The translations under genes were made by a program, and so were the position numbers. A stretch of DNA of 39,305 bases from Candidatus Rokuibacteriota bacterium (GTDB taxonomy: Bacteria; Methylomirabilota; Methylomirabilia; Rokubacteriales; CSP1-6): contig QHRU01000109.1 of the NCBI GenBank assembly GCA_003220225.1, positions 1-39,305 of the forward strand, given 5' to 3'. Below the pieces are notes generated by a model. It had not been told where the DNA came from and made no database searches. It saw only the letters and a list, made by a program, of their open reading frames with translations. Numbering within the stretch: position 1 is the stretch's first letter; every line of letters starts with the position of its first letter. Below, in pieces: positions 24,994-31,475 of this stretch.

Positions 24994-26001
24994 TCAAGCG
25001 TCGAGGAGGAACCCGTCGCGCACGGGATCGGCCGGATCGAAGAGGAGCTGGCTGAAGCCGGTGAGGTATGACGTCCCGGTGATCTCCGGAAGGATCGCGG
25101 GACGCCCCTCCACCGCGGTCTCCCCGGCGATGCGCCCCGTGAAGTCCAGCCCGAGCAGGCCGCGGCTCACGAAGGTCGAGCCGACGGCCATCACGCCGCG
25201 GTGGTGGAAGAGCGCCATGCGCGCGCACGTGCCGGAGCCGCACGGCGCCGCGTCGACCTGGCCCGGACCCCAGACGAGCGCGTTCGGCGACACGCCGTGC
25301 GCGTCCGGCAGCTCGTGGACGAGGACGTTGTCCACGCTGGTCTTGCCCACGCCCGGGACGTCGACCTGGAGCTGGGCGTTCACGGCCTCGCGAACCGCCA
25401 TCCCGCGCTGAGCGATCTTCTTGACCTGCTCTCGGCGGACCGCGACGCCGAGGCGCTCCGCGTCCACGACGGCGAAGACATTGCCGACGCCGACCGCGAC
25501 GTCGAGCGGGACCTCGCCGACACCCTCGACCTCGACGACCTGATCGGCGAGGACCACGAACGAGGGCGTCCATTTCAGCGTGACCTCGCGCACGCGATCG
25601 CCCTCCGAGCGCGCGACCGTTTCCACGGCGCCGGCTTCCGTGTCGATGACGACGCGCGTCTCCGCGCCCTGGCGCGCGACCATGCCGGTCTCGATCGCCA
25701 CCGTCGCCGCGCCGATCGTCCCCTCACCGCACGAAACGTAGTAGCCACCGGGGTAGATGAAGAACAGCCCGAACTGCGCGCCGGGCGTGACGGGCTCGGT
25801 CATGATCGCGATGAGCAATCCCCGATGACCGCGAGGCTCCAGGCAGAGCCCGGTCCGGAGGTGATCGAGGTGCTCCTGGAACCACCGGCGCTTCTCCGCG
25901 ATGGTGGCGCCCGGCAGGCGCCCGAGGCCGGTCGTGAGCAGCCGCATCCCGATGCCGGCCGTGTGGAAGTCGATGGTCGAGAGCACGCGATCCGAGCGCA
26001 T
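24994..26001 (-). CDS. Proline racemase/hydroxyproline epimerase family protein
   Basis: A 335-residue cofactor-independent racemase-family protein. Both catalytic cysteines are present: Cys91 in SCGEGTIG and Cys254 in DAAPCGSGT. This argues for racemase/epimerase rather than the dehydratase subgroup, which replaces the first Cys by Thr or Ser. The histidine of the usual MCGHGT motif is replaced by Glu93. The N-terminal IDFHTAG matches the family. The ATG at 26001 is chosen because GGGAGG precedes it and the promoter at 26023-26051 fits; the reading frame upstream to 26112 includes that promoter and is not counted. It heads a four-gene operon with DadA-like oxidase, LLM oxidoreductase and the GNAT remnant. 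Confidence 0.9.
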   Translation of the reverse strand: MRSDRVLSTIDFHTAGIGMRLLTTGLGRLPGATIAEKRRWFQEHLDHLRTGLCLEPRGHRGLLIAIMTEPVTPGAQFGLFFIYPGGYYVSCGEGTIGAATVAIETGMVARQGAETRVVIDTEAGAVETVARSEGDRVREVTLKWTPSFVVLADQVVEVEGVGEVPLDVAVGVGNVFAVVDAERLGVAVRREQVKKIAQRGMAVREAVNAQLQVDVPGVGKTSVDNVLVHELPDAHGVSPNALVWGPGQVDAAPCGSGTCARMALFHHRGVMAVGSTFVSRGLLGLDFTGRIAGETAVEGRPAILPEITGTSYLTGFSQLLFDPADPVRDGFLLDA

Positions 26002-26022
26002 CGGAACCTCCCGGTCGGCGCC

Positions 26023-26051
26023 ATGAAACTGCGTTGCCGCGGCCGTGTCAA
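26023..26051 (-). promoter_or_regulatory. Sigma70-type promoter of the racemase operon
   Basis: Minus strand: perfect -35 TTGACA (26051-26046), a 17-base spacer, -10 TTTCAT (26028-26023, 4/6). Predicted transcript start near 26016 gives a 15-base leader containing GGGAGG before the ATG at 26001. Confidence 0.65.
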
Positions 26052-26099
26052 GTCCGCTCGGCCGCCGGCCCGGCGCGGGCAAGGAGCCTGTCGGAGTAT

Positions 26100-26280
26100 C
26101 GAGGGGTGCCACGGCTTCGCCGGGGCGCCCCGAGCGTGTGGGGGCTGGGGGATAGAGGAGCGCCCGGGTTCATCCCGGGCGCCCCGAACGTGTGGGGGCT
26201 GGGGGATAGAGGAGCGCCCGGGTTCATCCCGGGCGCTCCGAACGTGTGGGGGGTTTGGGGGGCCATTTCGGGGCCCCCCA
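26100..26280 (+). repeat. Composite dispersed repeat, copy 2, expanded by tandem units
   Basis: Occupies most of the 284-base gap between the racemase-family gene and mreB. It has the same 36-base A module as copy 1 (26100-26135) and the same final hairpin (26257-26279, stem GGGGGGCC/GGCCCCCC, loop ATTTCGG). Between them, two 54-base direct repeats are inserted. The rest of the gap (26002-26099) holds the racemase promoter. The minus-strand frame through it (26048-26281) is repeat-derived and not a gene. Confidence 0.85.
26136..26243 (+). repeat. Tandem 54-base repeat, two full copies
   Basis: Units at 26136-26189 and 26190-26243 are identical except one base (C at 26183 versus T at 26237, in the sequence after the hairpin); a third unit begins at 26244 but diverges after about 10 bases. 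Each unit contains a perfect 9-base inverted repeat GCGCCCGGG/CCCGGGCGC with loop TTCAT, at 26160-26182 and 26214-26236. Because 54 is a multiple of three, the repeat reads as open frame on several strands. Such near-identity implies recent slippage or duplication. Confidence 0.9.
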
Positions 26281-26285
26281 TCTCC

Positions 26286-27311
26286 CTAGTCCCGGAGGCT
26301 GACGCGCTCCAGCAGGCTGATGTCTTCGAGCAGGACGCCGACGCCGCGCACGACGCAGGACAGGGGCTCGTCCGCGATCGTCACGGGCAGGTACGTCTCC
26401 TTGCGGATGATCTCGTCCAGCCCGTCCAGCAGCGCGCCGCCGCCCGTGAGGACGATGCCGCTGTCGACCATGTCGGCGGCGATCTCCGGCGGCGTGCACT
26501 CCAGCGACGAGCGAATCGTCGCCACAATGCTGCCGATGCAGTCGTGGACCGCCTCGCGCACCTCGTCCTCGCCGATCCTGATCGCCTTGGGCACGCGAGC
26601 GACCGCATCGCTGCCCTTCACCACGATCGACTGCTCGCCGCCCGAGCGCCGCGCGGCCCCGAGCGCCAGCTTGATCTCCTCGGCGCGGCGCTCGCCGATC
26701 AGCACGTTGTAGTGCTTCCGGATGTACTGAACGATCGCCTCGTTCATCTCGTCGCCCGCCGTCCGCACCGACTGGCAGTGGACGACGCCGGAGAGCGAGA
26801 TGACGGCGACCTCGGTCGTGCCGCCTCCGATGTCGACCACGACGTGCCCGCCGGGCTCGTGGATCGGCAGGCCGGCGCCGATCGCGGCCGCCATCGGCTC
26901 CTCGACCAGGTAGACGGCGTGCGCGCCCGCCTGCACGGCCGCCTCCCGCACCGCGCGCTTCTCGACCGGGGTGATGCAGGACGGCACGCCGATGACCATG
27001 CGCGGGCGGCGCCACGGGCTGCGGCCCTGGACCCGGGCGACGAGGTGCCGCAGCAGCGTCTGGGCCGCATCGAAGTGGGCGATGACGCCGTCCTTCAGCG
27101 GCCGGATGACGTCGATGGTGCCGGGCGTCCGGCCGAGCATGGCCTTCGCCGGGGTCCCGACGGCCACCACGGCATGGGTCGCCCGATCGAAGGCGATGAT
27201 GGACGGCTCGGAGAGGACGATGCCACGCCCCCGCACGTGGACGAGCGTGTTCGCCGTGCCGAGGTCGATCCCGATGTCGCTGACGAAGCGCTGAGGGAGA
27301 CGAAATTTCAT
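26286..27311 (-). CDS. mreB: Rod shape-determining protein MreB family (actin-like)
   Basis: A 341-residue bacterial actin. The phosphate-1 loop GIDLGTANTLVHVRGRGIVL begins at residue 14, followed by SEPSIIAFD. The second phosphate loop is VVVDIGGGTTEVAVISLSG, and the adenosine motif is GIVLTGGGALLDGLDEII. Length and order match MreB, which organises lateral cell-wall synthesis under the inner membrane. The ATG at 27311 is used; an in-frame TTG at 27329 is possible. No ribosome-binding site is clear. No mreC, mreD, pbp2 or rodA follows: downstream is the repeat island. It may be a solitary or second mreB copy. Confidence 0.93.
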   Translation of the reverse strand: MKFRLPQRFVSDIGIDLGTANTLVHVRGRGIVLSEPSIIAFDRATHAVVAVGTPAKAMLGRTPGTIDVIRPLKDGVIAHFDAAQTLLRHLVARVQGRSPWRRPRMVIGVPSCITPVEKRAVREAAVQAGAHAVYLVEEPMAAAIGAGLPIHEPGGHVVVDIGGGTTEVAVISLSGVVHCQSVRTAGDEMNEAIVQYIRKHYNVLIGERRAEEIKLALGAARRSGGEQSIVVKGSDAVARVPKAIRIGEDEVREAVHDCIGSIVATIRSSLECTPPEIAADMVDSGIVLTGGGALLDGLDEIIRKETYLPVTIADEPLSCVVRGVGVLLEDISLLERVSLRD

Positions 27312-27432
27312 GGCCAGCGTGCCAAGCAAAACGCGAGCCGAATCCCGCGTGCCGCAGAGTCAGGCTTTTTGGCGACACCGGGTCGCGATGGCGTCGAAAG
27401 ACCGACGCTGGGCGTCGAAGAGTGTCGAGAAC

Positions 27433-27450
27433 CGCTATAGGCGCTATAGG
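27433..27450 (+). repeat. Tandem 9-base box CGCTATAGG x2 before the hydrolase gene
   Basis: Two perfect copies (27433-27441, 27442-27450), each with the palindromic core CTATAG, lie in the 151-base divergent gap between mreB and the hydrolase. Each could act as a -10 box for the plus strand, but no good -35 was found; they could equally be a regulator site. Nothing else was recognised in 27312-27462. Confidence 0.45.
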
Positions 27451-27462
27451 ATGAGGCTGCTC

Positions 27463-28344
27463 ATGGCCGACTCGAGTCCCGGCCCGACCTCGCACACCTA
27501 CTTCTCCCAGCGGCTGCGGCTGCACTACGTGGACTGGGGTAACCCGGCGAAGCGGCCACTACTGCTCGTGCACGGCGGGCGCGACCACTGTCGCAACTGG
27601 GACTGGACGGCGGCGGCCCTGCGGGACGACTGGCACGTCATCGCGCCCGACCTGCGCGGCCACGGCGACAGCCAGTGGTCCACCGACGGCAGCTACACGA
27701 TGGCCGGCTACATCTACGACCTCGCCCAGCTCGTCCACCAGCAGCGGCTGGCGCCCGTGACGATCATCGCCCACTCGCTGGGGGGCAACGTCGCGCTCCG
27801 CTACGCCGGGATCTACCCGGACAGCGTCGCCCGGCTCGTCGCCATCGAGGGCCTCGGACCCTCGGCCGAGCGGCTGGCCGAGCGCAAGGCCAGGCCGATC
27901 GAGGCGCGGGTGGACGAGTGGGTCCGCGAGCAGCGCACGCTCGCGGGGCGGCTGCCCCGGCGCTATCCGAGCATCGAGGACGCCTTCCGGCGCATGCAGG
28001 AGGAAAACCCGCATCTCAGCGCCGAGCAGGCGCGCCACCTCACCGTGCACGGCGCGAACCAGAACGAGGACGGCACGTATTCCTGGAAGTTCGACAACTA
28101 CGTGCGCGCGTTTCCGCCGTACGACATGTCCCGACGCGACATCGAGACCCTGTGGGGTCGGATCGGGTGCCCGACCCTGCTCCTCTACGGCAAGGAGAGC
28201 CGGGCGGGTGATCCGGCGGCCGACGGCCGCGCCGCGCACTTCCGCCACGCGCGCGTCGTCGGCGTCGAGCGCGCCGGCCACTGGCTGCACCACGACCGGC
28301 TGGACGACTTCCTGAGCATCGTGCGCGGGTTCCTCGGCCGCTGA
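27463..28344 (+). CDS. Alpha/beta hydrolase fold protein
   Basis: A 293-residue alpha/beta hydrolase. After LLLVHGGRDHCRNWDW (oxyanion-hole HG) comes VIAPDLRGHGDS, then the nucleophile elbow AHSLGG with Ser105, and the catalytic His273 in VERAGHWLHHD. The acidic member is likely in the loop after LLLYGKES, where an Asp/Glu cluster occurs. The start ATG 27463 has GAGG about 6 bases before it; ATG 27451 is possible but its AGG is too close. It is divergent from mreB and convergent with the CHRD gene. The substrate, ester or epoxide-like, cannot be inferred. Confidence 0.88.
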   Translation: MADSSPGPTSHTYFSQRLRLHYVDWGNPAKRPLLLVHGGRDHCRNWDWTAAALRDDWHVIAPDLRGHGDSQWSTDGSYTMAGYIYDLAQLVHQQRLAPVTIIAHSLGGNVALRYAGIYPDSVARLVAIEGLGPSAERLAERKARPIEARVDEWVREQRTLAGRLPRRYPSIEDAFRRMQEENPHLSAEQARHLTVHGANQNEDGTYSWKFDNYVRAFPPYDMSRRDIETLWGRIGCPTLLLYGKESRAGDPAADGRAAHFRHARVVGVERAGHWLHHDRLDDFLSIVRGFLGR

Positions 28345-28372
28345 GGCGCCGCGGTCTCCTTCTCAAAGGAAA

Positions 28373-28391
28373 AGCCCCGCGGGAGCGGGGC
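28373..28391 (-). terminator. Rho-independent terminator for the minus-strand CHRD gene
   Basis: A perfect stem GCCCCGC/GCGGGGC (28374-28380 and 28385-28391) with tetraloop GGGA. On the minus strand it is followed by TTTTCCTTT, a good U-rich tail 40 bases after the CHRD gene. On the plus strand the tail is only CTTTC, so it may also weakly stop transcription from the hydrolase gene, whose stop is 29 bases upstream. Confidence 0.75.
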
Positions 28392-28431
28392 CTTTCGGGG
28401 AGGCCGGGGCGAGGGACGCGCGGTCGCCTGT

Positions 28432-28935
28432 TCAGTCGCCGGCCGGCGCGATTTGCCCGCGAATGACACCGCCCGGGTGCGCCACAGAGTGCACGTTGGC
28501 GTAGGTATTGCCGTTTCGCATCTGCTGGGCGATCGCGGCGAGGGTGGCGCCGCAGGCCGTATTGATGATGCTGGTGTTGGTGATCGTCGCGTTGCTGACC
28601 CACTTGCCGTCGATGTCCAGCCCGGCCGCGTGGAGGCCGCCGAGGAAGATGATGATCGGCCCATTGACGCCCGCGGGCGCGCAGTGGATGTGCGACTGCG
28701 TGATCCTTACCCCATCGCTGACGTGGAGCTGGAAATCGATCGCCGTTTCGTCCTTGTTGAGGCTGAAGAACGCCTTCCCGGAGGTGTCGGTGACCACCGG
28801 GGGTACCTCCTGGTCACCGGTCAGGGTGGCCTTGAACAACTCGTCCGCGCCTGCCACCCCTGCCATGCCCAGCCCGGCGGCGAGGACGCACACCGTCAGA
28901 AGAACCTTCGACTTAAGGACAGCCCCGAGTCTCAT
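28432..28935 (-). CDS. Secreted CHRD domain protein
   Basis: A 167-residue exported protein. The signal peptide (residues 1-29, core VLLTVCVLAAGLGMAGVAGA) ends at AGA before DELFKATL. The remainder is a single CHRD (chordin-type, PF07452) domain: TLTGDQEVPPVVTDTSGKA, IDFQLHVSDG, ITQSHIHCAPAGVNGPIII and the closing HPGGVIRGQIA. CHRD domains are beta-sandwich modules of unknown biochemical role in bacteria, often on surface or secreted proteins. The ATG at 28935 has a strong GGAGG; longer in-frame starts upstream lie in the amidase gene and are rejected. Two Cys residues in the domain may form a disulfide. Confidence 0.88.
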   Translation of the reverse strand: MRLGAVLKSKVLLTVCVLAAGLGMAGVAGADELFKATLTGDQEVPPVVTDTSGKAFFSLNKDETAIDFQLHVSDGVRITQSHIHCAPAGVNGPIIIFLGGLHAAGLDIDGKWVSNATITNTSIINTACGATLAAIAQQMRNGNTYANVHSVAHPGGVIRGQIAPAGD

Positions 28936-28975
28936 TGGTAGGACCTCCACGTAGGCGTGACGGGAGTGAGTTGCG

Positions 28976-28995
28976 GTGCGCGAGGAGCCGCGCAC
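28976..28995. other. Hairpin between amidase and CHRD genes
   Basis: A perfect 7-base stem GTGCGCG/CGCGCAC with a 6-base loop, in the 100-base gap 28936-29035. There is no U-run on either side, so it is not a good intrinsic terminator; it may separate the two messages or be part of the CHRD leader. No convincing promoter was seen in this gap. Confidence 0.35.
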
Positions 28996-29035
28996 GCCCA
29001 AACCCCCGAGCCGGGAGGTCGGTTCCGTGAAGGTT

Positions 29036-30442
29036 CTATGACGCGCGCGCCGGCTCCGGCGGCCGCCGCGTCTTCCAGTCGCTCGCCTGCTCATAGGCCC
29101 AGCCGATGCGCAGCGCCACGTCCTCGCGGCCGGCGTGGCAGAGGATCTGGAGCGAGGTCGGCAGCCCGTCGGCGGTGAAGCCATTGGGGACGGCGAGGCC
29201 ACACAGCCCCAGATAGTTTCCGGCGCGCGTGAAGAACGCCGCGGTGCCCGACTGATCGACCTTCGCGATCGGTATCGCCGCGGTTTGCGTCGTGGGCGTC
29301 AGCAGCGCGTCCATATCGGCCAGCGCGGCCACGAACGCCCGGCGGTGCGCCTCGCGGTCGGCCAACGCCATCAGATAGTCGCGGGCGGACATGCCGCGGC
29401 CCACCTGGATGCGCGGGCGGATGTGCGGATCGACGGGCAGGCTCATGTCGTCCACGAGGTGACCGACGAAGCGATAGCCCTCGGCGCCGATGATGCGCCC
29501 GGTGCCGGCCGCGTAGTCGCTGAAGCGGTTGGGGAGCGCGACGCGGACGATCTCGGCCCCCAGCCCGGCGAGCTTCTTCACCGACGCGTCGTAGGCGGCG
29601 AGCACCTCGGCGTCGACGCCGACGCGTTCGTCGTCCGGCAGGACGGCCAGGCGCAGCCCGGCGACGCCACGGCGCAGCGTGGGCAGCGGATCGGACGGCG
29701 TCCAGGCCAGGGTCTGCGGATCGCGCGGGTCGGGGCCGTTGAGGGCTTTGAAGACGAGCGCGGCGTCCTCGACCGAGCGCGCCATCGGGCCCGGCGTGTC
29801 GAGCGTGAACGACAGCGGCAGCACGCCGTAGGTGCTGATGCGGCCCGCCGTCACCTTGAGGCCGACGATGCCGCACCACGCGGCGGGCAGCCGCACCGAG
29901 CCGCCGGTGTCGGTGCCGATGGCGACGGGCGCCAGGCCGGCGGCGACGGCGACGCCCGAGCCGCTGGACGAGCCGCCGGGGGTCCGGTGCACCGACAGAT
30001 CCCATGGGTTCCACGGCGTGCCGAGGTGCGTGTTGGTGCCGAACGAGCCCATCGCGAACTCCACGGTGTGGGTCTTGCCCAGCACGATCATCCCGGCGCC
30101 GATCAGCCGCTCGGCCAGGGTGGCCGTCACCGGCGACACGCGATCGATCCACACTTTCGAGCCGCCCGCCGTCCGGCGGCCCTGGAGGTCGACGAGGTCT
30201 TTCAGCGCGATGGGCACGCCGTGCAGCGGCCCGATGCGGTGGCCGCTCCTGATGGCGCTGTCGGCGGCCTCGGCGGCCAGCCGCGCCTCGGACTCGTAGA
30301 GCGCGATGTACGCGTGGAGCGCGTCGCGCTGCTTGATGCGCACGAGCAGCGCGTCCACCACGTCCACGGGCGACAGCGCGCGCGCCTCGAACGCGCGCGA
30401 GAGCTCGGCGACGCCGGCCCAGACCGGATCGACGGTGCTCAT
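29036..30442 (-). CDS. Amidase signature family protein
   Basis: A 468-residue amidase (GatA/AmiE-superfamily). The Ser-cisSer-Lys triad is complete: Lys81 in IALKDLVD, Ser158 in PGGSSSGSG and Ser182 in TDTGGSVRLPA; the spacing matches GatA (77 then 24). It cleaves a C-N amide bond; there is no GatB or GatC beside it, and family enzymes include indoleacetamide, nicotinamide and peptide amidases, so the substrate is unknown. The ATG at 30442 lies only 10 bases after a GC hairpin repeat and lacks a strong ribosome-binding site. It lies downstream of the FAH and M20 genes, in the same direction. Confidence 0.92.
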   Translation of the reverse strand: MSTVDPVWAGVAELSRAFEARALSPVDVVDALLVRIKQRDALHAYIALYESEARLAAEAADSAIRSGHRIGPLHGVPIALKDLVDLQGRRTAGGSKVWIDRVSPVTATLAERLIGAGMIVLGKTHTVEFAMGSFGTNTHLGTPWNPWDLSVHRTPGGSSSGSGVAVAAGLAPVAIGTDTGGSVRLPAAWCGIVGLKVTAGRISTYGVLPLSFTLDTPGPMARSVEDAALVFKALNGPDPRDPQTLAWTPSDPLPTLRRGVAGLRLAVLPDDERVGVDAEVLAAYDASVKKLAGLGAEIVRVALPNRFSDYAAGTGRIIGAEGYRFVGHLVDDMSLPVDPHIRPRIQVGRGMSARDYLMALADREAHRRAFVAALADMDALLTPTTQTAAIPIAKVDQSGTAAFFTRAGNYLGLCGLAVPNGFTADGLPTSLQILCHAGREDVALRIGWAYEQASDWKTRRPPEPARAS

Positions 30443-30452
30443 CGATCGTCGT

Positions 30453-30563
30453 GGGGGGCCTCGATATGGCCCCCCAGATCCTTCAAGCGAAAGGGGCTAC
30501 GCCCCCCTCGGACTCCCCCGGCCATCGCTCGGACGCGCCCCGGCGCAGCCGTGGCGCGCCTCG
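30453..30563 (-). repeat. Composite dispersed repeat, copy 3 (opposite strand)
   Basis: Fills most of the 139-base gap between the FAH-family gene and the amidase gene. Read on the minus strand it has the same order as copies 1 and 2: A module (30563-30527), a middle B module (30523-30486) and a terminal hairpin (30475-30453, stem GGGGGGCC/GGCCCCCC, loop ATATCGA). The loop differs from copies 1 and 2 at two positions while the stem is unchanged. It ends 10 bases before the amidase start. Confidence 0.75.
30486..30523 (+). repeat. B module repeat, copy 1
   Basis: A 38-base GC sequence nearly identical to 35480-35514 apart from three single-base length differences in homopolymer runs. It contains the stem GGGGC/GCCCC with loop TAC. 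Both copies have the same orientation and lie outside genes. Confidence 0.85.
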
Positions 30564-30581
30564 GGCTTAGCACAGGATGTC

Positions 30582-31475
30582 TCATCCCTGCACCACGTGG
30601 TTCGACAGCGTGCCGATGCGCGGCACGGTGATGGACACGCGATCCTCGGGCGCCAGCGTGAAGCCCGCTTCGGGCACGAGCCCGGTGCCCGTCAACAGAT
30701 AGGCGCCGGACGGAAACAGGTTGTCGCGGACGAGCCAGGCGGCGAGGTCGTCGAACGAGCGGCGCATGGCGGAGGTCGAGATCTTGCCCTCGTACGCGAC
30801 GGCGCCGCGGCGCTGGATCATGATGGCGATGTCGAAGACGGGCGCCTTCTCGTCGTCGGTCAGCCACACCACGGGGCCCAGCGCGCACGACTCGCGGTAG
30901 ATCTTGGCCTGCGGCAGGTACAACGGATTTTCGCCCTCGATGTCGCGCGACGAGACGTCGTTGCCCACCGTGTAGCCGGCGATCTCGCCGTGGGCGGAGA
31001 CGAGCACGGCGATCTCCGGCTCGGGAACGTTCCAGGACGCGTCGCGCCGGATGCGGATGGGCCCGTGGTGACCGCTCACGCGCGAGGCGGCGCCCTTGAA
31101 GAACAGCTCGGGGCGCTCGGCGGTGTAGACCTTGTCGTAGAACGTCTCGGCGCCCGCGGTCTCCTCCATGCGCGCGACGCGGCTGCGCTCGTACGTCACG
31201 CCGGCGGCCCAGACCTCCTGCAGGTCCAGCGGCGGCAGCAGGTGCGGAACGGCCGCGCTCGACGGCGCGGCCATGACCTCGGCGGCCTTCAGGGTGAGGG
31301 CGCCGCGCCGGCGCTCGAGCAGCGCGCGGACCGGGCGCTGCAGCTGAAGCAGCGAGGCGAGGAAGCCGCCGTTGGTGCCGGCGTCGGTCGCCACGATCTC
31401 GATGCGGTCGTCAGCGAGCACGCCCCACGCGGGGCCGGTCGGCAGCGCGCAGCGGGCGAGAAGCACGTTGGCCAT
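30582..31475 (-). CDS. Fumarylacetoacetate hydrolase (FAH) family enzyme, 2-keto-3-deoxy-sugar-acid dehydratase-like
   Basis: A 297-residue FAH-fold enzyme. The segment FYDKVYTAERPELFFKGAA followed by NVPEPEIAVL gives Glu152 and Glu154, then Asp173 in GNDVSSRDIEGENPL and Lys191 in QAKIYRESC. The Glu-x-Glu...Asp...Lys spacing matches what I recall for archaeal 2-keto-3-deoxy-D-arabinonate dehydratase, with the acids binding Mg2+ and the Lys catalytic. Other FAH roles (acylpyruvate hydrolysis, decarboxylation) cannot be excluded. The ATG at 31475 is chosen for GGAGG spacing of 5; ATG 31478 directly precedes it and overlaps the previous stop. It is coupled to the NMT1/THI5-like gene. Confidence 0.85.
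   Translation of the reverse strand: MANVLLARCALPTGPAWGVLADDRIEIVATDAGTNGGFLASLLQLQRPVRALLERRRGALTLKAAEVMAAPSSAAVPHLLPPLDLQEVWAAGVTYERSRVARMEETAGAETFYDKVYTAERPELFFKGAASRVSGHHGPIRIRRDASWNVPEPEIAVLVSAHGEIAGYTVGNDVSSRDIEGENPLYLPQAKIYRESCALGPVVWLTDDEKAPVFDIAIMIQRRGAVAYEGKISTSAMRRSFDDLAAWLVRDNLFPSGAYLLTGTGLVPEAGFTLAPEDRVSITVPRIGTLSNHVVQG

Noticed and set aside
26002-26112. N-terminal extension of the proline racemase-family protein
   Set aside because: The extra 37 residues cover the TTGACA/TTTCAT promoter and the ribosome-binding site; the family motif begins right after ATG 26001.
26136-26243. CRISPR array
   Set aside because: The units are directly adjacent without spacers, and no cas gene is present.
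26048-26281. Minus-strand frame of about 77 codons with an 18-residue repeat
   Set aside because: It is a by-product of the 54-base tandem DNA repeat, whose length is a multiple of three; it spans the hairpin and racemase promoter and resembles no protein.
28936-29202. Longer start for the CHRD protein
   Set aside because: The extension runs into the amidase coding region and would bury the signal peptide; ATG 28935 has a strong GGAGG.
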